From contig JAGKSW010000004.1 in assembly GCA_018993265.1 (NCBI GenBank), positions 1-33,125 on the forward strand: a stretch of 33,125 bases of DNA, given 5' to 3'. The stretch is from Nostoc sp. TH1S01 (GTDB lineage: Bacteria; Cyanobacteriota; Cyanobacteriia; Cyanobacteriales; Nostocaceae). The notes beneath the pieces are model-generated. The model worked only from the letters and a program-made list of their open reading frames with translations. It did no database searches and was not told the DNA's origin. A program made the translations under genes and the position numbers. This document shows, one piece after another, positions 17,122-25,316 of this stretch. Each line of letters opens with the position of its first letter. The stretch's first letter is position 1.

Positions 17122-17880
17122 TTAGCTAGCTCTGTTAATGGATTCTGCTGGCAAGCAAATGAGATTATCCCCTTGAGTCAGGATTAAACCTCTTTGACGC
17201 AATTTGCCCATTAAACGGGTAACAGTTACACGAGTAGAGCCGATCGCGCTACCAATTTGGGCATGAGTTAGGGGGAAAGGCAAACAATAGCCACGAATCA
17301 CATCGGGATCAGTTTCGCTCATTGCCGGTTCGCCATATTCCTCAATTAACAATGTGAGGAATCCTAAGAGTCGGTCAATTGTGCGCCGCTGCCCTAAGGC
17401 ACTCAACCACAACAATTTACGCTGATGCTGATACCTAAAGGCATCCATAACTTCGCGCCGGAAGTGAGGCCAGTTGTCTAAATCATGCCAGTACATCCAC
17501 AACACCGCAGTTTGGTCAACATGCGCGTATGCCTGAAGCGTGAATGGTGACTGAGCCACAATTTCAAATGGTTGTCCCGCTCCCACAAAACCCAAGAAGG
17601 CTTCTTCTGGAGTTCTGTTGATGCGTCGAGATGTTAGCTGACTGGCAGTAGCACTAACTTGAGCAGTACCTACCATGCGGATCGCACCTCTTTGCACCAA
17701 ATACAGCAATCCAGGTCTAGCTGGAATGCGCTCATCTTTGCTAAAGGTGCGGCAACGATAGTGTTCTTGAGCCCAATCAAGAATACGTTGCCAAGTCAAA
17801 AAAGGGCGTGATGCCTCAGAAAAAGAAGATGGAGATTGCATAGGTAACAAAGAGCGTTCGGCTGAAGACAAAGACGTCAT
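17122..17880 (-). CDS. Crp/Fnr-family regulator with NtcA-like recognition helix
   Basis: A 252-residue transcription factor. Residues about 35-150 form a degenerate cyclic-nucleotide-binding-type sensor domain (LVQRGAIRMVG, EAFLGFVGAGQPFEI) that lacks the glycine-rich phosphate-binding cassette expected for cAMP. The C-terminal winged helix (about 190-250) contains THAQIGSAIGSTRVTVTRLM, nearly the same as the NtcA recognition helix (AIAEAIGSTRVTVTRLL from memory). It is not NtcA itself: the rest differs, and it is about 30 residues longer with a Ser-rich N-terminus. It probably reads a GTA-N8-TAC-like site, and one such site lies in the divergent promoter region beside it. Effector and targets are unknown. 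Confidence 0.88.
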   Translation of the reverse strand: MTSLSSAERSLLPMQSPSSFSEASRPFLTWQRILDWAQEHYRCRTFSKDERIPARPGLLYLVQRGAIRMVGTAQVSATASQLTSRRINRTPEEAFLGFVGAGQPFEIVAQSPFTLQAYAHVDQTAVLWMYWHDLDNWPHFRREVMDAFRYQHQRKLLWLSALGQRRTIDRLLGFLTLLIEEYGEPAMSETDPDVIRGYCLPFPLTHAQIGSAIGSTRVTVTRLMGKLRQRGLILTQGDNLICLPAESINRAS

Positions 17881-18007
17881 AAAACAAGGTGCAAGGAGTG
17901 TCTTTGTGTTGACGGGTAGGCTTAACGCCTAACAGCGCCAGCCATCCAAAAAGTAGAAAGCAATTTAGCTCCTACTCTTTTGTTATACTTCTTACTGTAC
18001 AATGATG

Positions 18008-18049
18008 GTAGTAAAGTTTACTTACTATTCATACAATATTTATTAAATT
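18008..18049 (+). promoter_or_regulatory. Candidate NtcA-type promoter (GTA-N8-TAC, then TAN3T)
   Basis: GTA (18008-18010), 8 nt, TAC (18019-18021), then 22 nt, then TAAATT (18044-18049) fits the activator layout for NtcA-dependent promoters. It is oriented toward the DALR-domain gene and sits 128 bp from the divergent Crp-type gene. The core motif occurs by chance several times in a window this size, so position and spacing are the main support. Confidence 0.35.
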
Positions 18050-18152
18050 TTATGCTCTTCTCATTTTTCTTTATATAGATAAAACTTATATCTAAAGATT
18101 GATGACAAGTAACTCTTAGAGAAACAGTAAAAAGCTATTCTTATCATATTCA

Positions 18153-19031
18153 GTGGATAATTGGTTAATAATAGGCAGGTATCCATCATTTAAGCAGTTA
18201 TTATATAGTTTGCTATATAAAACACTAAGTAATTTTACCCGAATAGAAAAATTACAAAGCATAGAATTAAAAAAAAGTCATCTATACAAAGATAGAAATA
18301 ATAGCAAAATACTCTATATCTCAGGAGTGGCACAGCAGTTAGCAAAATCTCATAATTGCACTGCTATGGACGTAGCTAACACTCTCGGCTATAGATTATT
18401 AGCGACCAGTGGCGACGTTTTTAGGGTCAAAATTGTTCCACCGGGTTGGATTTATTTGGAATTAACTCCACCTTCTGTTGCAAGTTGGTTAAACAACTTG
18501 GCGATGAGCGGTGTAGGACAACCAGAACAGATAGGAACAGAAGAAATAACTCCCAAATTGAATAAATACAACTCACCAAATATATTTTCTGTTCAATACG
18601 CTCATGCACGCTGTTGTTCATTAATATTGCTAGGTCATCGTGAGGGATTAATCAAACTAAGGGAATCATTACCAGATACAAGTCCAGCATTTTGGCAACT
18701 ACTATCTCAAGAACCAATACCTTGGTTGAATCATGACAACCAACTTTGTCTCCATCACTTAGCTGAGAGAGATTTACTTGCTCAGTTAGTGCAAGTGATG
18801 GACGACTTAGGATGTTCTGATATGGGCGATGCTATTAACTGGGAAAAAACTGCTCTAAAGTTGAGTCAAGTTTTGGAAAACTTTTGGTGTCAGTGCCGTA
18901 TTTGGGGCGATGTAAAAATTAATTCACCGTACTTGGCTCAAGCTCGGCTGGGTTTGGTAATCATTACTCAGAATTTGCTGAGATTTTTACTAGTAGAAAA
19001 ACTAGGGGTTACAGCTCCTTGGGAGCTATGA
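18153..19031 (+). CDS. Stand-alone DALR anticodon-binding-domain protein (ArgRS-like)
   Basis: A 292-residue protein that resembles pieces of arginyl-tRNA synthetase without the catalytic Rossmann domain: no HIGH or KMSKS signature is present. The C-terminal half has VQYAHARCCSLILLG, matching the DALR-domain start of ArgRS (VQYAHARI), then helices as in the anticodon-binding bundle. Residues 1-110 resemble its N-terminal additional domain only loosely. It may bind tRNA or modulate ArgRS; the function is unknown. No ATG occurs before residue 72, so the GTG at 18153 is used, with a stop codon upstream in frame and no evident ribosome-binding site. Start confidence is therefore low. Confidence 0.8.
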   Translation: MDNWLIIGRYPSFKQLLYSLLYKTLSNFTRIEKLQSIELKKSHLYKDRNNSKILYISGVAQQLAKSHNCTAMDVANTLGYRLLATSGDVFRVKIVPPGWIYLELTPPSVASWLNNLAMSGVGQPEQIGTEEITPKLNKYNSPNIFSVQYAHARCCSLILLGHREGLIKLRESLPDTSPAFWQLLSQEPIPWLNHDNQLCLHHLAERDLLAQLVQVMDDLGCSDMGDAINWEKTALKLSQVLENFWCQCRIWGDVKINSPYLAQARLGLVIITQNLLRFLLVEKLGVTAPWEL

Positions 19032-19168
19032 ACCTGGCATTACCAAATTATTTATTGAGGTGATAAAGTTGGATTGCTGAGCAACAGCTACGCAATTTTG
19101 CGAGGAATAAGCGTGCTATTCATCAGTAGTGTTTCTGACGAGAAATATAACAATTTTTATCACAGCTA

Positions 19169-19197
19169 TTGACTCATAAAAGTAGTTCGACTATACT
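19169..19197 (+). promoter_or_regulatory. Near-consensus sigma-70 promoter of the small RNA
   Basis: TTGACT (19169-19174) and TATACT (19192-19197) are separated by exactly 17 bp. The expected transcription start is at about 19203-19204. This is the best promoter match noticed in the window and no protein gene follows it on this strand. Confidence 0.75.
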
Positions 19198-19202
19198 TTT
19201 CA

Positions 19203-19268
19203 GTTGTGTGAGGAGCGAACCAGCAAGAGCACCGAGACGAAACACGGCCAGTCGTCGGTGCTCTTTCT
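19203..19268 (+). ncRNA. Small RNA, possibly Yfr2/Cyano-2-like, with anti-Yfr1 segment
   Basis: A transcript of about 65 nt is predicted from the consensus promoter to a strong hairpin. The 5' part is unpaired and contains GTGTGAGGAG (19206-19215), the exact complement of CTCCTCACAC, the ultraconserved core of the cyanobacterial small RNA Yfr1. The 3' part is an 11-bp perfect stem (19225-19235 with 19255-19265) with three further pairs and a loop containing CGAAACACGG; a weak T-rich tail follows. Size, a loop with GAAACA, and complementarity to Yfr1 suggest the Yfr2-type family, but I assign that from memory. Reading the other strand would put a Yfr1-like core there, yet the promoter supports the plus strand. 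There is no coding sequence inside. Confidence 0.7.
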
Positions 19269-19311
19269 GATTTCATGATGCACGAAAGTTTTAACAGCTA
19301 AATCACATATT

Positions 19312-20172
19312 TTAAGAAAGTAGAAATTTTTGGATGGCGATCGCAGCTCCATCTTTCTCTACATTAGGAGCTATCCACTGGGCGATCGCTTGTACATCTT
19401 TTGGTGCATTACCCATCGCTACACCAATACCAGCATATTCCAACATTTCTACATCATTAAAATTATCGCCAATCGCCATCACATTATTTCTTTGTAAGCC
19501 GAGAAGTTCTTCAGCGAAATAACGTACAGCAGCACCTTTATTGACAGTAGGATTTGTGGCTTCAAAAAAAGTAGCCACAGAAGTTGTTAAATATAGTTCT
19601 GCGGGTGTGTAGTGGCGACGTAAATTTCCTAATAATTGGCTAATCGCATCTGTATCATCACACAAAGCTAAAATTTTCGTTGGTTCATGTTCAATTAATA
19701 CTTGGCGTAAATCACCCACAGCAATGGGGGTAATTCCAGAGCGTTGTGCGTAAATTTTAGTTTCTCTTGTTAATTCTCGTACATAAAGTTCATCATTGAT
19801 GTAAAAGTGTATAGAGAGAAGCGATCGCCATTGGGGTTGTTCAAAATAGTCTAGTAGTTGGTATGCGATTTCTCTGACTACAGGCAAATGACGGTGAATT
19901 TTCTGGTTGGTTGGGTCTTGAATCCAGGCTCCCTGATAAGCTGCTAATGGTAAGTTAGAACCAATTTCTTGATGAAAGCGTAAAGCGGAACGATACATAC
20001 GTCCAGTAGCAATCGCAACATGAATCCCCTTGGCTTGAGCAGCTGCGATCGCTTGCTTGACAGGTTTGCTTAAAGAATTAGATTTGCCTGCGATCGTACC
20101 ATCGATATCTAAAACTAGTAACTTAATATCTTGTGTAGGTAGAGCTTGATTTTCAGGCGATACCGTATACAT
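19312..20172 (-). CDS. Cof-type HAD-superfamily phosphatase
   Basis: A 286-residue cytosolic hydrolase of the Cof/IIB HAD class. Motif I is VLDIDGTIAG (nucleophile D22, acid/base D24), motif II AIATGRMY, and motifs III/IV lie in the C-terminal part, ending with GDNFNDVEMLEYAGIGVAMG. The cap domain lies in between (about 85-200). Members dephosphorylate sugar phosphates, nucleotides or cofactor precursors, and the substrate cannot be told from sequence. It is a single gene convergent with the small RNA. All catalytic residues are present and the length is normal. Confidence 0.93.
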   Translation of the reverse strand: MYTVSPENQALPTQDIKLLVLDIDGTIAGKSNSLSKPVKQAIAAAQAKGIHVAIATGRMYRSALRFHQEIGSNLPLAAYQGAWIQDPTNQKIHRHLPVVREIAYQLLDYFEQPQWRSLLSIHFYINDELYVRELTRETKIYAQRSGITPIAVGDLRQVLIEHEPTKILALCDDTDAISQLLGNLRRHYTPAELYLTTSVATFFEATNPTVNKGAAVRYFAEELLGLQRNNVMAIGDNFNDVEMLEYAGIGVAMGNAPKDVQAIAQWIAPNVEKDGAAIAIQKFLLS

Positions 20173-20294
20173 AAATTTTTACCCTGTGAACTCCCAGTAT
20201 GAGGTTAACAGGCATTGGCACAATCTGATTCAGTCAAAATAATTAAGCTAAAACACATCTAAATTACATAACCATCTGTAAAAATTGCCATTGT

Positions 20295-20321
20295 TCATTT
20301 GTCTTGACAAAGGACAAATGA
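20295..20321. repeat. 9-bp inverted repeat TCATTTGTC
   Basis: TCATTTGTC (20295-20303) and its exact complement (20313-20321) flank a 9-nt spacer. It lies in the 393-bp gap upstream of the HAD gene. That gap also holds a weak A/T hairpin (about 20385-20413) and no gene. Confidence 0.5.
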
Positions 20322-20536
20322 CTAATGACAGCCTCAACTAGAAAATGTAGAACTTAAACACGCACTAGATTATCAAACAAAATAAAAAACCCAGAATTTT
20401 AGTCCAGGTTTTTCACAGTTAAATAAAAGATGATTCTGACAGTAATAATCGGCATGAACAACAGTCTAACAAATGCACACCCTTGTAAATATGTAATGTG
20501 CTTTTTGGTATTTAATTTGTAGTAGTAAATTCAATT

Positions 20537-20554
20537 AGGTGAGAAAACTCACCT
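20537..20554 (-). terminator. Hairpin just after the PEP-CTERM gene
   Basis: A perfect 7-bp stem AGGTGAG/CTCACCT with AAAA loop starts 12 bp past the stop. Only a weak T-rich stretch follows on the minus strand. Confidence 0.5.
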
Positions 20555-20565
20555 ATGTAGACCAA

Positions 20566-21309
20566 TTAGTTAGATGCTTTGAGCCAGCTTTTTCTGCGTT
20601 GTGACATTAAACCAATTCCTGCTACTAAACCAAGACCAATTGCAGCAGAAGGTTCGGGTACAGCTGTGGGGTCATAGTTGTATGTGACAGTTAAACCTGC
20701 GGAGGCGTATGTGTTAATTTGAGAGTCGAAGTTGCCTGAGCCTATAACTGTAGAGTTTGCTAATCCGGAGAATGAAATATCTGTTGTTCCTTTACCAAGG
20801 AAATATTGGAAAAATGAATCGCTACTAGTGATTGTTCTTGTGTTTGCTACAGTAGCACTCAGCCCATTAACTGTTCTGCCGGAAGCACCACTAAAATCTG
20901 TCCTTCCATCATATCTCGATACTTGGTAAGCATAAGACTGGGTTGGAGTGGAACTTAATAGCTCTACACCTTTTGGTAGTTCTAATTTCAAAGTACCTGC
21001 AAGATTTACTAAAACAGTAGCAACTCTGCTGCTTCTGTTTTCAAAGCGGGCATCTCCCTTTAAATTGCCTACCAAATCTAGGGTAACACTTTTGAGAGTA
21101 CCTAGTTTGGAGTCGAACTTGTTAACACTGATGATATCCTCAATATCTGTCTTATAGTAACCATCAGCTGACACTGGTGTACCATCTGTAGGCTTGTATT
21201 GGTATTGGGTAGTGTAAGAAAGTGAAACTGCGTTGGCTGCGCCTGCGGTGGCTACGATACCTGCTACAGTGGTCGCTGCTGCTAGAGTTTGCAATAGTTT
21301 TGTTGTCAT
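20566..21309 (-). CDS. Exported PEP-CTERM protein (choice-of-anchor type)
   Basis: A 247-residue secreted protein. Residues 1-27 form a signal peptide ending GAANA. Residues 28-215 are a Ser/Thr/Gly-rich beta domain with the pattern YTTQYQYKPTDGT, FDSKLGTLKSVTLDL and LTVTYNYDP; this resembles the 'choice-of-anchor E' class. The C-terminus is a PEP-CTERM sorting signal: VPEP (217-220), a hydrophobic stretch IGLGLVAGIGLM, then a basic tail RRK. Such proteins are processed by exosortase and displayed or released at the cell surface. A GAGAAG ribosome-binding site lies 10 nt before the ATG. Ligand or structural role is unknown; no partner is in the window. Confidence 0.9.
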   Translation of the reverse strand: MTTKLLQTLAAATTVAGIVATAGAANAVSLSYTTQYQYKPTDGTPVSADGYYKTDIEDIISVNKFDSKLGTLKSVTLDLVGNLKGDARFENRSSRVATVLVNLAGTLKLELPKGVELLSSTPTQSYAYQVSRYDGRTDFSGASGRTVNGLSATVANTRTITSSDSFFQYFLGKGTTDISFSGLANSTVIGSGNFDSQINTYASAGLTVTYNYDPTAVPEPSAAIGLGLVAGIGLMSQRRKSWLKASN

Positions 21310-22054
21310 GGGAATTTATCTTCTCAAACTAGATAAACGCAAGATTGCTAAATTATTTCTAGCTCTTCGCCTTTGCTTATCGGCTTGCTAAAACTACCTA
21401 AATTTCTATAAAGCTTTGATTATGAAAAAACTTAGATAAATCTAGCTTTGAAAGCTATAGATAAAGTTTTGTTAACTCCGGCAAATTTGAATGAGATATT
21501 GGTAACACCTCGTTAGCCTTAAAAAACAACCAAAAGTTATTTCCAATCACAACTATTTTCAATTCAGCAAATGTCCAGATATGAGACAAATTTTCTATAC
21601 ATCAAGTTATTTATTGAGGATATATGCACTGTTAGTATGATGAACGTGCAAGCTAGTGTGTATCTTAAAAATTTAAAATATCGATGAGTATAGTTAGCCT
21701 TATCTATGATTAGAAAGGCAGTCCCGATGCAATTTACAGCAGTTTCGATATTCGTGAAATACGGTAGAGACGTTACATGTAACGTCTCTACATGGTTTTA
21801 GGTTTTACGCTTGTACCTCATGTACTCAAAATATGCTGTATTTCATAGCCAAGCATGAAAGAGCGAGTAATATGCTTATATCGTGTTCGGTGAAAGAATT
21901 CTCATTAAGACCGCAGAGAGAGCAGCACCTCGACTTCGCTCGGCGACCAGGAGCCGATAAGAGGATTTTTAGGTTTCTGCACAGATGGACGGAATCATCA
22001 CTAATTACCCTAACTTGATGTTACTCAGCACTTTCAACTCAGCACTAAGCACTT
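21310..22054. other. Long intergenic region with repeats, no gene
   Basis: 745 bp between the PEP-CTERM gene and recJ. It holds the palindrome at 21764-21791, a repeat-rich stretch at about 21925-21960 (GACTTCGCTCGGCGACC type), and short tandem CAGCACTNA units at about 22025-22055. A 61-codon open frame at 21833-22018 runs over repeat sequence, has no ribosome-binding site, and is not called. Confidence 0.55.
21764..21791. repeat. Palindromic repeat, copy 1 (GTAGAGACGT...ACGTCTCTAC)
   Basis: A perfect 28-bp palindrome: GTAGAGACGT, centre TACATGTA, then the complement. Copies 2 (29642-29669) and 3 (30386-30414) share the arms but have different centres that also stay self-complementary. Confidence 0.85.
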
Positions 22055-24520
22055 TCAATTCAGAGGTCGATTAACAAGCGCCACAATTGTAGATAAAGGT
22101 ACTTCCGAAAAATACTGTTGCTGAAACTGTTCTTCGCTGACTGCGGCTAGAAATTGAGTAACGGCTGTATCTACTAGGTGGGGTGAAATTTTTTGAGAAT
22201 TTTGGCTGATTTGTAAATAAAGGTCTTGTCTTGTAACTATAAATCCGCAATATTTTAAAGCTTTGATTCCTAATAGTAAGCTTTGGTTACCTATGCTTAA
22301 TTTATCTAGTAGCTGTGTGCGGCTGACTAACTGGTTTGTGCGACTGAGATATTTAGCTATGCCAACCAGAGTCAGCCAGATGTCTTGTGGTGGTTGTAGA
22401 TGGGGTTTAGACCAAGCAAGAGCTAGTTGTTGATGATTGTAAAGTGAGCGTTGCCACCAAATACGTAGTTCATCCCAGCTAGTGGGGCATTCATCGAGGA
22501 TGAGTAGGGGAGTAGGGAGTGGGGAGTTGGGAGTTGGGAGATTGCGCCAGTCGAGGATTTGTGTTGAGTGTTGTTGATTGAGTTCTGAGTTACTGCTGGG
22601 ACGGACGGCAATTAATCTAATTTCATAGCGTTTTTTGAAACTGTTGTAATCTAGTTCGACTATACAATCAGATTTGCATACAGGTAATTCATCTTTATAA
22701 TGTCCCCACCACACACCAGGAAAAGGATTTTTAGTAGAGTCATCCCGAATATCAAAATCTGTTTTAATGTACTGTACTTTTTTTCCTTGCCAGTCTTGCT
22801 GATTGCGATGCCAAGCATTTTCAAACCAGCAGTTTTGGATGAGTAGTTTTGGGACTGGGTTTCCCATCCCGCAAGGTTCTAGCAATTTCAGTTCTAAGAA
22901 TAATTCTTTGCCTAAGTCTGCTACGGTAACTTTTAAATCTGCTTGTACAGTAGGCAGTAACTCTGTACTACCCAAAGATTGCCGCAACTGCTGATTAATT
23001 GCTTGAGTGAATAAAGGAATATTCTCGACTGGTAGACTCAAACCCGCAGCGTAGGGATGTCCACCAAAGCGATGTAATAAATGTGCTTGGTCTTTGACTA
23101 GTTGATATAAATCGACGGAATTGATGGAACGGGCTGAACCTCTTGCTAGTACAAGTGCTGAGTGCTGAGTGCTGAGGAGCCAGTGCGTTGCGGAGGTTCC
23201 CTCCGTTGTAGCAACTGGCGTTGCTGAGTTAGAAGATAAAAGAGTTAATTCTTCTGAAGCTCCCCTGTTTTCCTGCTTACTGAGCGCAGTCGAAGTATGC
23301 TCCCCTGCTAATTCTGTGCTTAACAAAATTGTGGGACGGCCTGTTTCTTGGGCTACTTGTCCGGCGACTAGGCCTAATACACCGGCTGGCCATTGGGGAT
23401 CTTCGAGGACGATGACACTGGTTGTTGATAAATCTAATTGGATGAGTTTTTGGGCTACTTGGGCTTGTACATCTTTTTGTAATGACTTGCGGCGAGTGTT
23501 GGCAAGTTCTGTCTCTTCAGCCAATTGATTGCAGTGTTTAGCATCGCGGCTGGTTAACAAGTCTACGCAAAAACTCGCATCGCCTTGAATGCGGCTAACT
23601 GCGTTGATGCGCGGCCCCAAACCAAAGGAAATATCTGTGGGGCGATCGCCACTTTTTTGGCACAATTCTAATAATCGCCCTACCCCTGGTCTGCGTCGCG
23701 CTGTTGGTGGTTGTTTAAAGTCTGCTTGTAAACGTTGGATGCCCAATTGTGCTAAGTACCGACAATCTCCTTTGAGTTGTACCAAGTCAGCAATTAACCC
23801 GACTGCGACTAAATCTAATAAGTTTTCTAGTGCATCTTGCGGGACATTGGGCAGAGTTTGATAAAGTGCTTCTACCAACTTGTAAGCAACTGCTACCCCA
23901 GAAAGATGAAACAACGGATGAACGCTTGCTAAATAACGCGGGTTAATAATTGCTGTAACTGGTGGACGTTGGGCGGGTAAGGTGTGATGGTCTGTAACGA
24001 TGACATCTATACCTAACTGTTTAGCATAGATAATTTCATCAATATTTGTGCTACCCGTATCACAAGTAACTATTAATTTAAAATTTTGTTTCGCTAAATT
24101 CTCAATTCCTGAATTATTCAGTCCGTGAGATTCTCTGAGGCGATTGGGAATGTAATAAGTTAACTGTGTATGTTGCTGAAAAAACTGCCCCAAGCCATCC
24201 CATAACACCGCAGTAGATGTGATACCATCAGCATCAAAATCTCCCCAAATCGCAACTTTTTCACCAAGATTACGTGCTTGTTGTAATCTGGCTACTGCTA
24301 GATGCATTTCTTCCCCAAATTCAAAGGAACTAGCAGGTTGATAAGTTTGATAGTTAACAAAAGCCGCTAGTTGTTGAGAATCTTGAATGCCTCTTTGCCA
24401 CAATAATTGTGCTGCATATAATCCACTAGATGCAGGTGTGTACTGCTTCACTGCTGCAATAAACCAATCTGGTGGTTGTTCAGTTGCTGCTAAAATCCAC
24501 TGCATTTTGTCATGGGTCAT
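22055..24520 (-). CDS. recJ: Single-stranded-DNA-specific exonuclease RecJ
   Basis: An 821-residue 5'-3' exonuclease used in recombination and repair. The DHH domain has GDFDADGITSTAVL (93-106), CDTGS (153-157) and TDHHTLP (D177-H179), the manganese-binding motifs. The DHHA1 domain contains GGHPYAAG near residue 486. An OB-fold with LLEPCGMGNPVPK follows. The C-terminal 150 residues are a cyanobacterial extension. Two inserts break the family pattern: about 403-455, rich in Ser/Thr, and LPTPNSPLPTPLL (661-673). Both are encoded by repeat DNA typical of intergenic regions and keep the frame. They fall at surface-loop positions, so activity is probably kept. The gene is 19 nt downstream of the GNAT gene, so the two are likely co-transcribed. 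Confidence 0.95.
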   Translation of the reverse strand: MTHDKMQWILAATEQPPDWFIAAVKQYTPASSGLYAAQLLWQRGIQDSQQLAAFVNYQTYQPASSFEFGEEMHLAVARLQQARNLGEKVAIWGDFDADGITSTAVLWDGLGQFFQQHTQLTYYIPNRLRESHGLNNSGIENLAKQNFKLIVTCDTGSTNIDEIIYAKQLGIDVIVTDHHTLPAQRPPVTAIINPRYLASVHPLFHLSGVAVAYKLVEALYQTLPNVPQDALENLLDLVAVGLIADLVQLKGDCRYLAQLGIQRLQADFKQPPTARRRPGVGRLLELCQKSGDRPTDISFGLGPRINAVSRIQGDASFCVDLLTSRDAKHCNQLAEETELANTRRKSLQKDVQAQVAQKLIQLDLSTTSVIVLEDPQWPAGVLGLVAGQVAQETGRPTILLSTELAGEHTSTALSKQENRGASEELTLLSSNSATPVATTEGTSATHWLLSTQHSALVLARGSARSINSVDLYQLVKDQAHLLHRFGGHPYAAGLSLPVENIPLFTQAINQQLRQSLGSTELLPTVQADLKVTVADLGKELFLELKLLEPCGMGNPVPKLLIQNCWFENAWHRNQQDWQGKKVQYIKTDFDIRDDSTKNPFPGVWWGHYKDELPVCKSDCIVELDYNSFKKRYEIRLIAVRPSSNSELNQQHSTQILDWRNLPTPNSPLPTPLLILDECPTSWDELRIWWQRSLYNHQQLALAWSKPHLQPPQDIWLTLVGIAKYLSRTNQLVSRTQLLDKLSIGNQSLLLGIKALKYCGFIVTRQDLYLQISQNSQKISPHLVDTAVTQFLAAVSEEQFQQQYFSEVPLSTIVALVNRPLN
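23147..23315 (-). repeat. Composite repeat inserted in frame inside recJ
   Basis: On the coding strand the insert starts with a CTTCGACTGCGCTCAG-like unit, continues with CGCCAGTTGCTACAACGG and its imperfect inverted partner CCGCAACGCACTGG, and ends with tandem CAGCACT heptamers. These are the kinds of repeats seen between genes. It separates the conserved segments GRPTILLST and ARGSARS. Confidence 0.7.
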
Positions 24521-24539
24521 TTATTATTTTCTGTATCTT

Positions 24540-25175
24540 CTATTTTTGGTCTTCAATTATTTGAGGTTCATTTACTAAAGGATTGAGGACTAATTCATTC
24601 GCAACGCCATCAGATTTTCGGGGACGAATTGTAGGACGCGATCGCCTGTATCCTGCTCTTTCGGCTTTTTGATGTTCGTAATCAATTAGTCTGCCATAAT
24701 GCGGGTGCTTACTTAAATTCATCGACAAGAAAATATGTTGACGAACATTACCAAAGCCTTTGCGATTAAAAAATTTAACTGCGGCTACATTGGTGGGATC
24801 AGTATCTACTAGCATGAATCTTGCACCATCTTCAATCATGCGAGCAACGACTTTATCAACTAGTCTGTCTGCTACTCCCTGACGCTGATATTTTGGGTTA
24901 ACTCCTAGCCACAAAATATAACCATAAGTCCAAGATGCTTTAGTAATAATTGTTCCTAAAATAAATCCTGCTAGTTCGCCACTAGTTTCAGCAACTAGGC
25001 AATATTCTGGATCTGTGTTATAAAGTCCAATGACTTCCCATTCATCCCAAGTGCGGTAGAGGTATGGATATAAATCGCTGGTGAATAATTCTTCACCTAA
25101 ATGATACACCGGAGCGATATCATCAATTCCTAGTTCCCGGACATAAATTACATTGTTTTCTTCAAATGTAGTCAT
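24540..25175 (-). CDS. GNAT-family N-acetyltransferase (RimI-like)
   Basis: A 211-residue acetyltransferase. The acetyl-CoA site is WLGVNPKYQRQGVADRLVDK (the Q-x-x-G-x-A/G signature within QRQGVA), followed by the second helix region DTDPTNVAAVKFFNRKGFGN, typical of RimI-like enzymes. The C-terminal 60 residues are a basic, disordered-looking extension (GYRRSRPTIRPRKSD). Substrate may be a protein N-terminus or a small molecule; not readable. The ATG at 25175 is chosen over a TTG nine codons upstream because it starts MTTFEENNVIYVRELGIDD, the usual short lead to strand 1. It precedes recJ by 19 nt on the same strand. Confidence 0.9.
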   Translation of the reverse strand: MTTFEENNVIYVRELGIDDIAPVYHLGEELFTSDLYPYLYRTWDEWEVIGLYNTDPEYCLVAETSGELAGFILGTIITKASWTYGYILWLGVNPKYQRQGVADRLVDKVVARMIEDGARFMLVDTDPTNVAAVKFFNRKGFGNVRQHIFLSMNLSKHPHYGRLIDYEHQKAERAGYRRSRPTIRPRKSDGVANELVLNPLVNEPQIIEDQK

Positions 25176-25242
25176 AAGTAAGTTATTATTCAGAAATATC
25201 AAATCTATGGTAGTTTAGTTAGATAATAAGAATTATAAGTTT

Positions 25243-25287
25243 CGCGCATAGACGCGGTAGCGGCTTCCCGCAGGGTAGGCGCAAAGA
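25243..25287. repeat. Interspersed GC-rich repeat (GCGGCTTCCCGC hairpin)
   Basis: A GC-rich block with GCGG-CTT-CCCGC hairpin and CAGGGTAGGCGCAAAGA flank stands out in AT-rich surroundings between two genes. Blocks of this kind are common dispersed repeats in Nostoc-type genomes, as recalled rather than searched. Confidence 0.5.
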
Positions 25288-25316
25288 CACAAAATTTACA
25301 GAAAGACAACGTAAAT

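Noticed and set aside
19203-19268. Yfr1 itself on the minus strand
   Set aside because: The minus strand does carry CTCCTCACAC followed by a weak hairpin, but the base before the core differs from the ACTCCTCACAC I recall, and the near-consensus promoter points to the plus strand. Not fully excluded.
21833-22018. 61-codon plus-strand frame upstream of recJ
   Set aside because: It runs through dispersed-repeat sequence with no ribosome-binding site, paralogue or domain.
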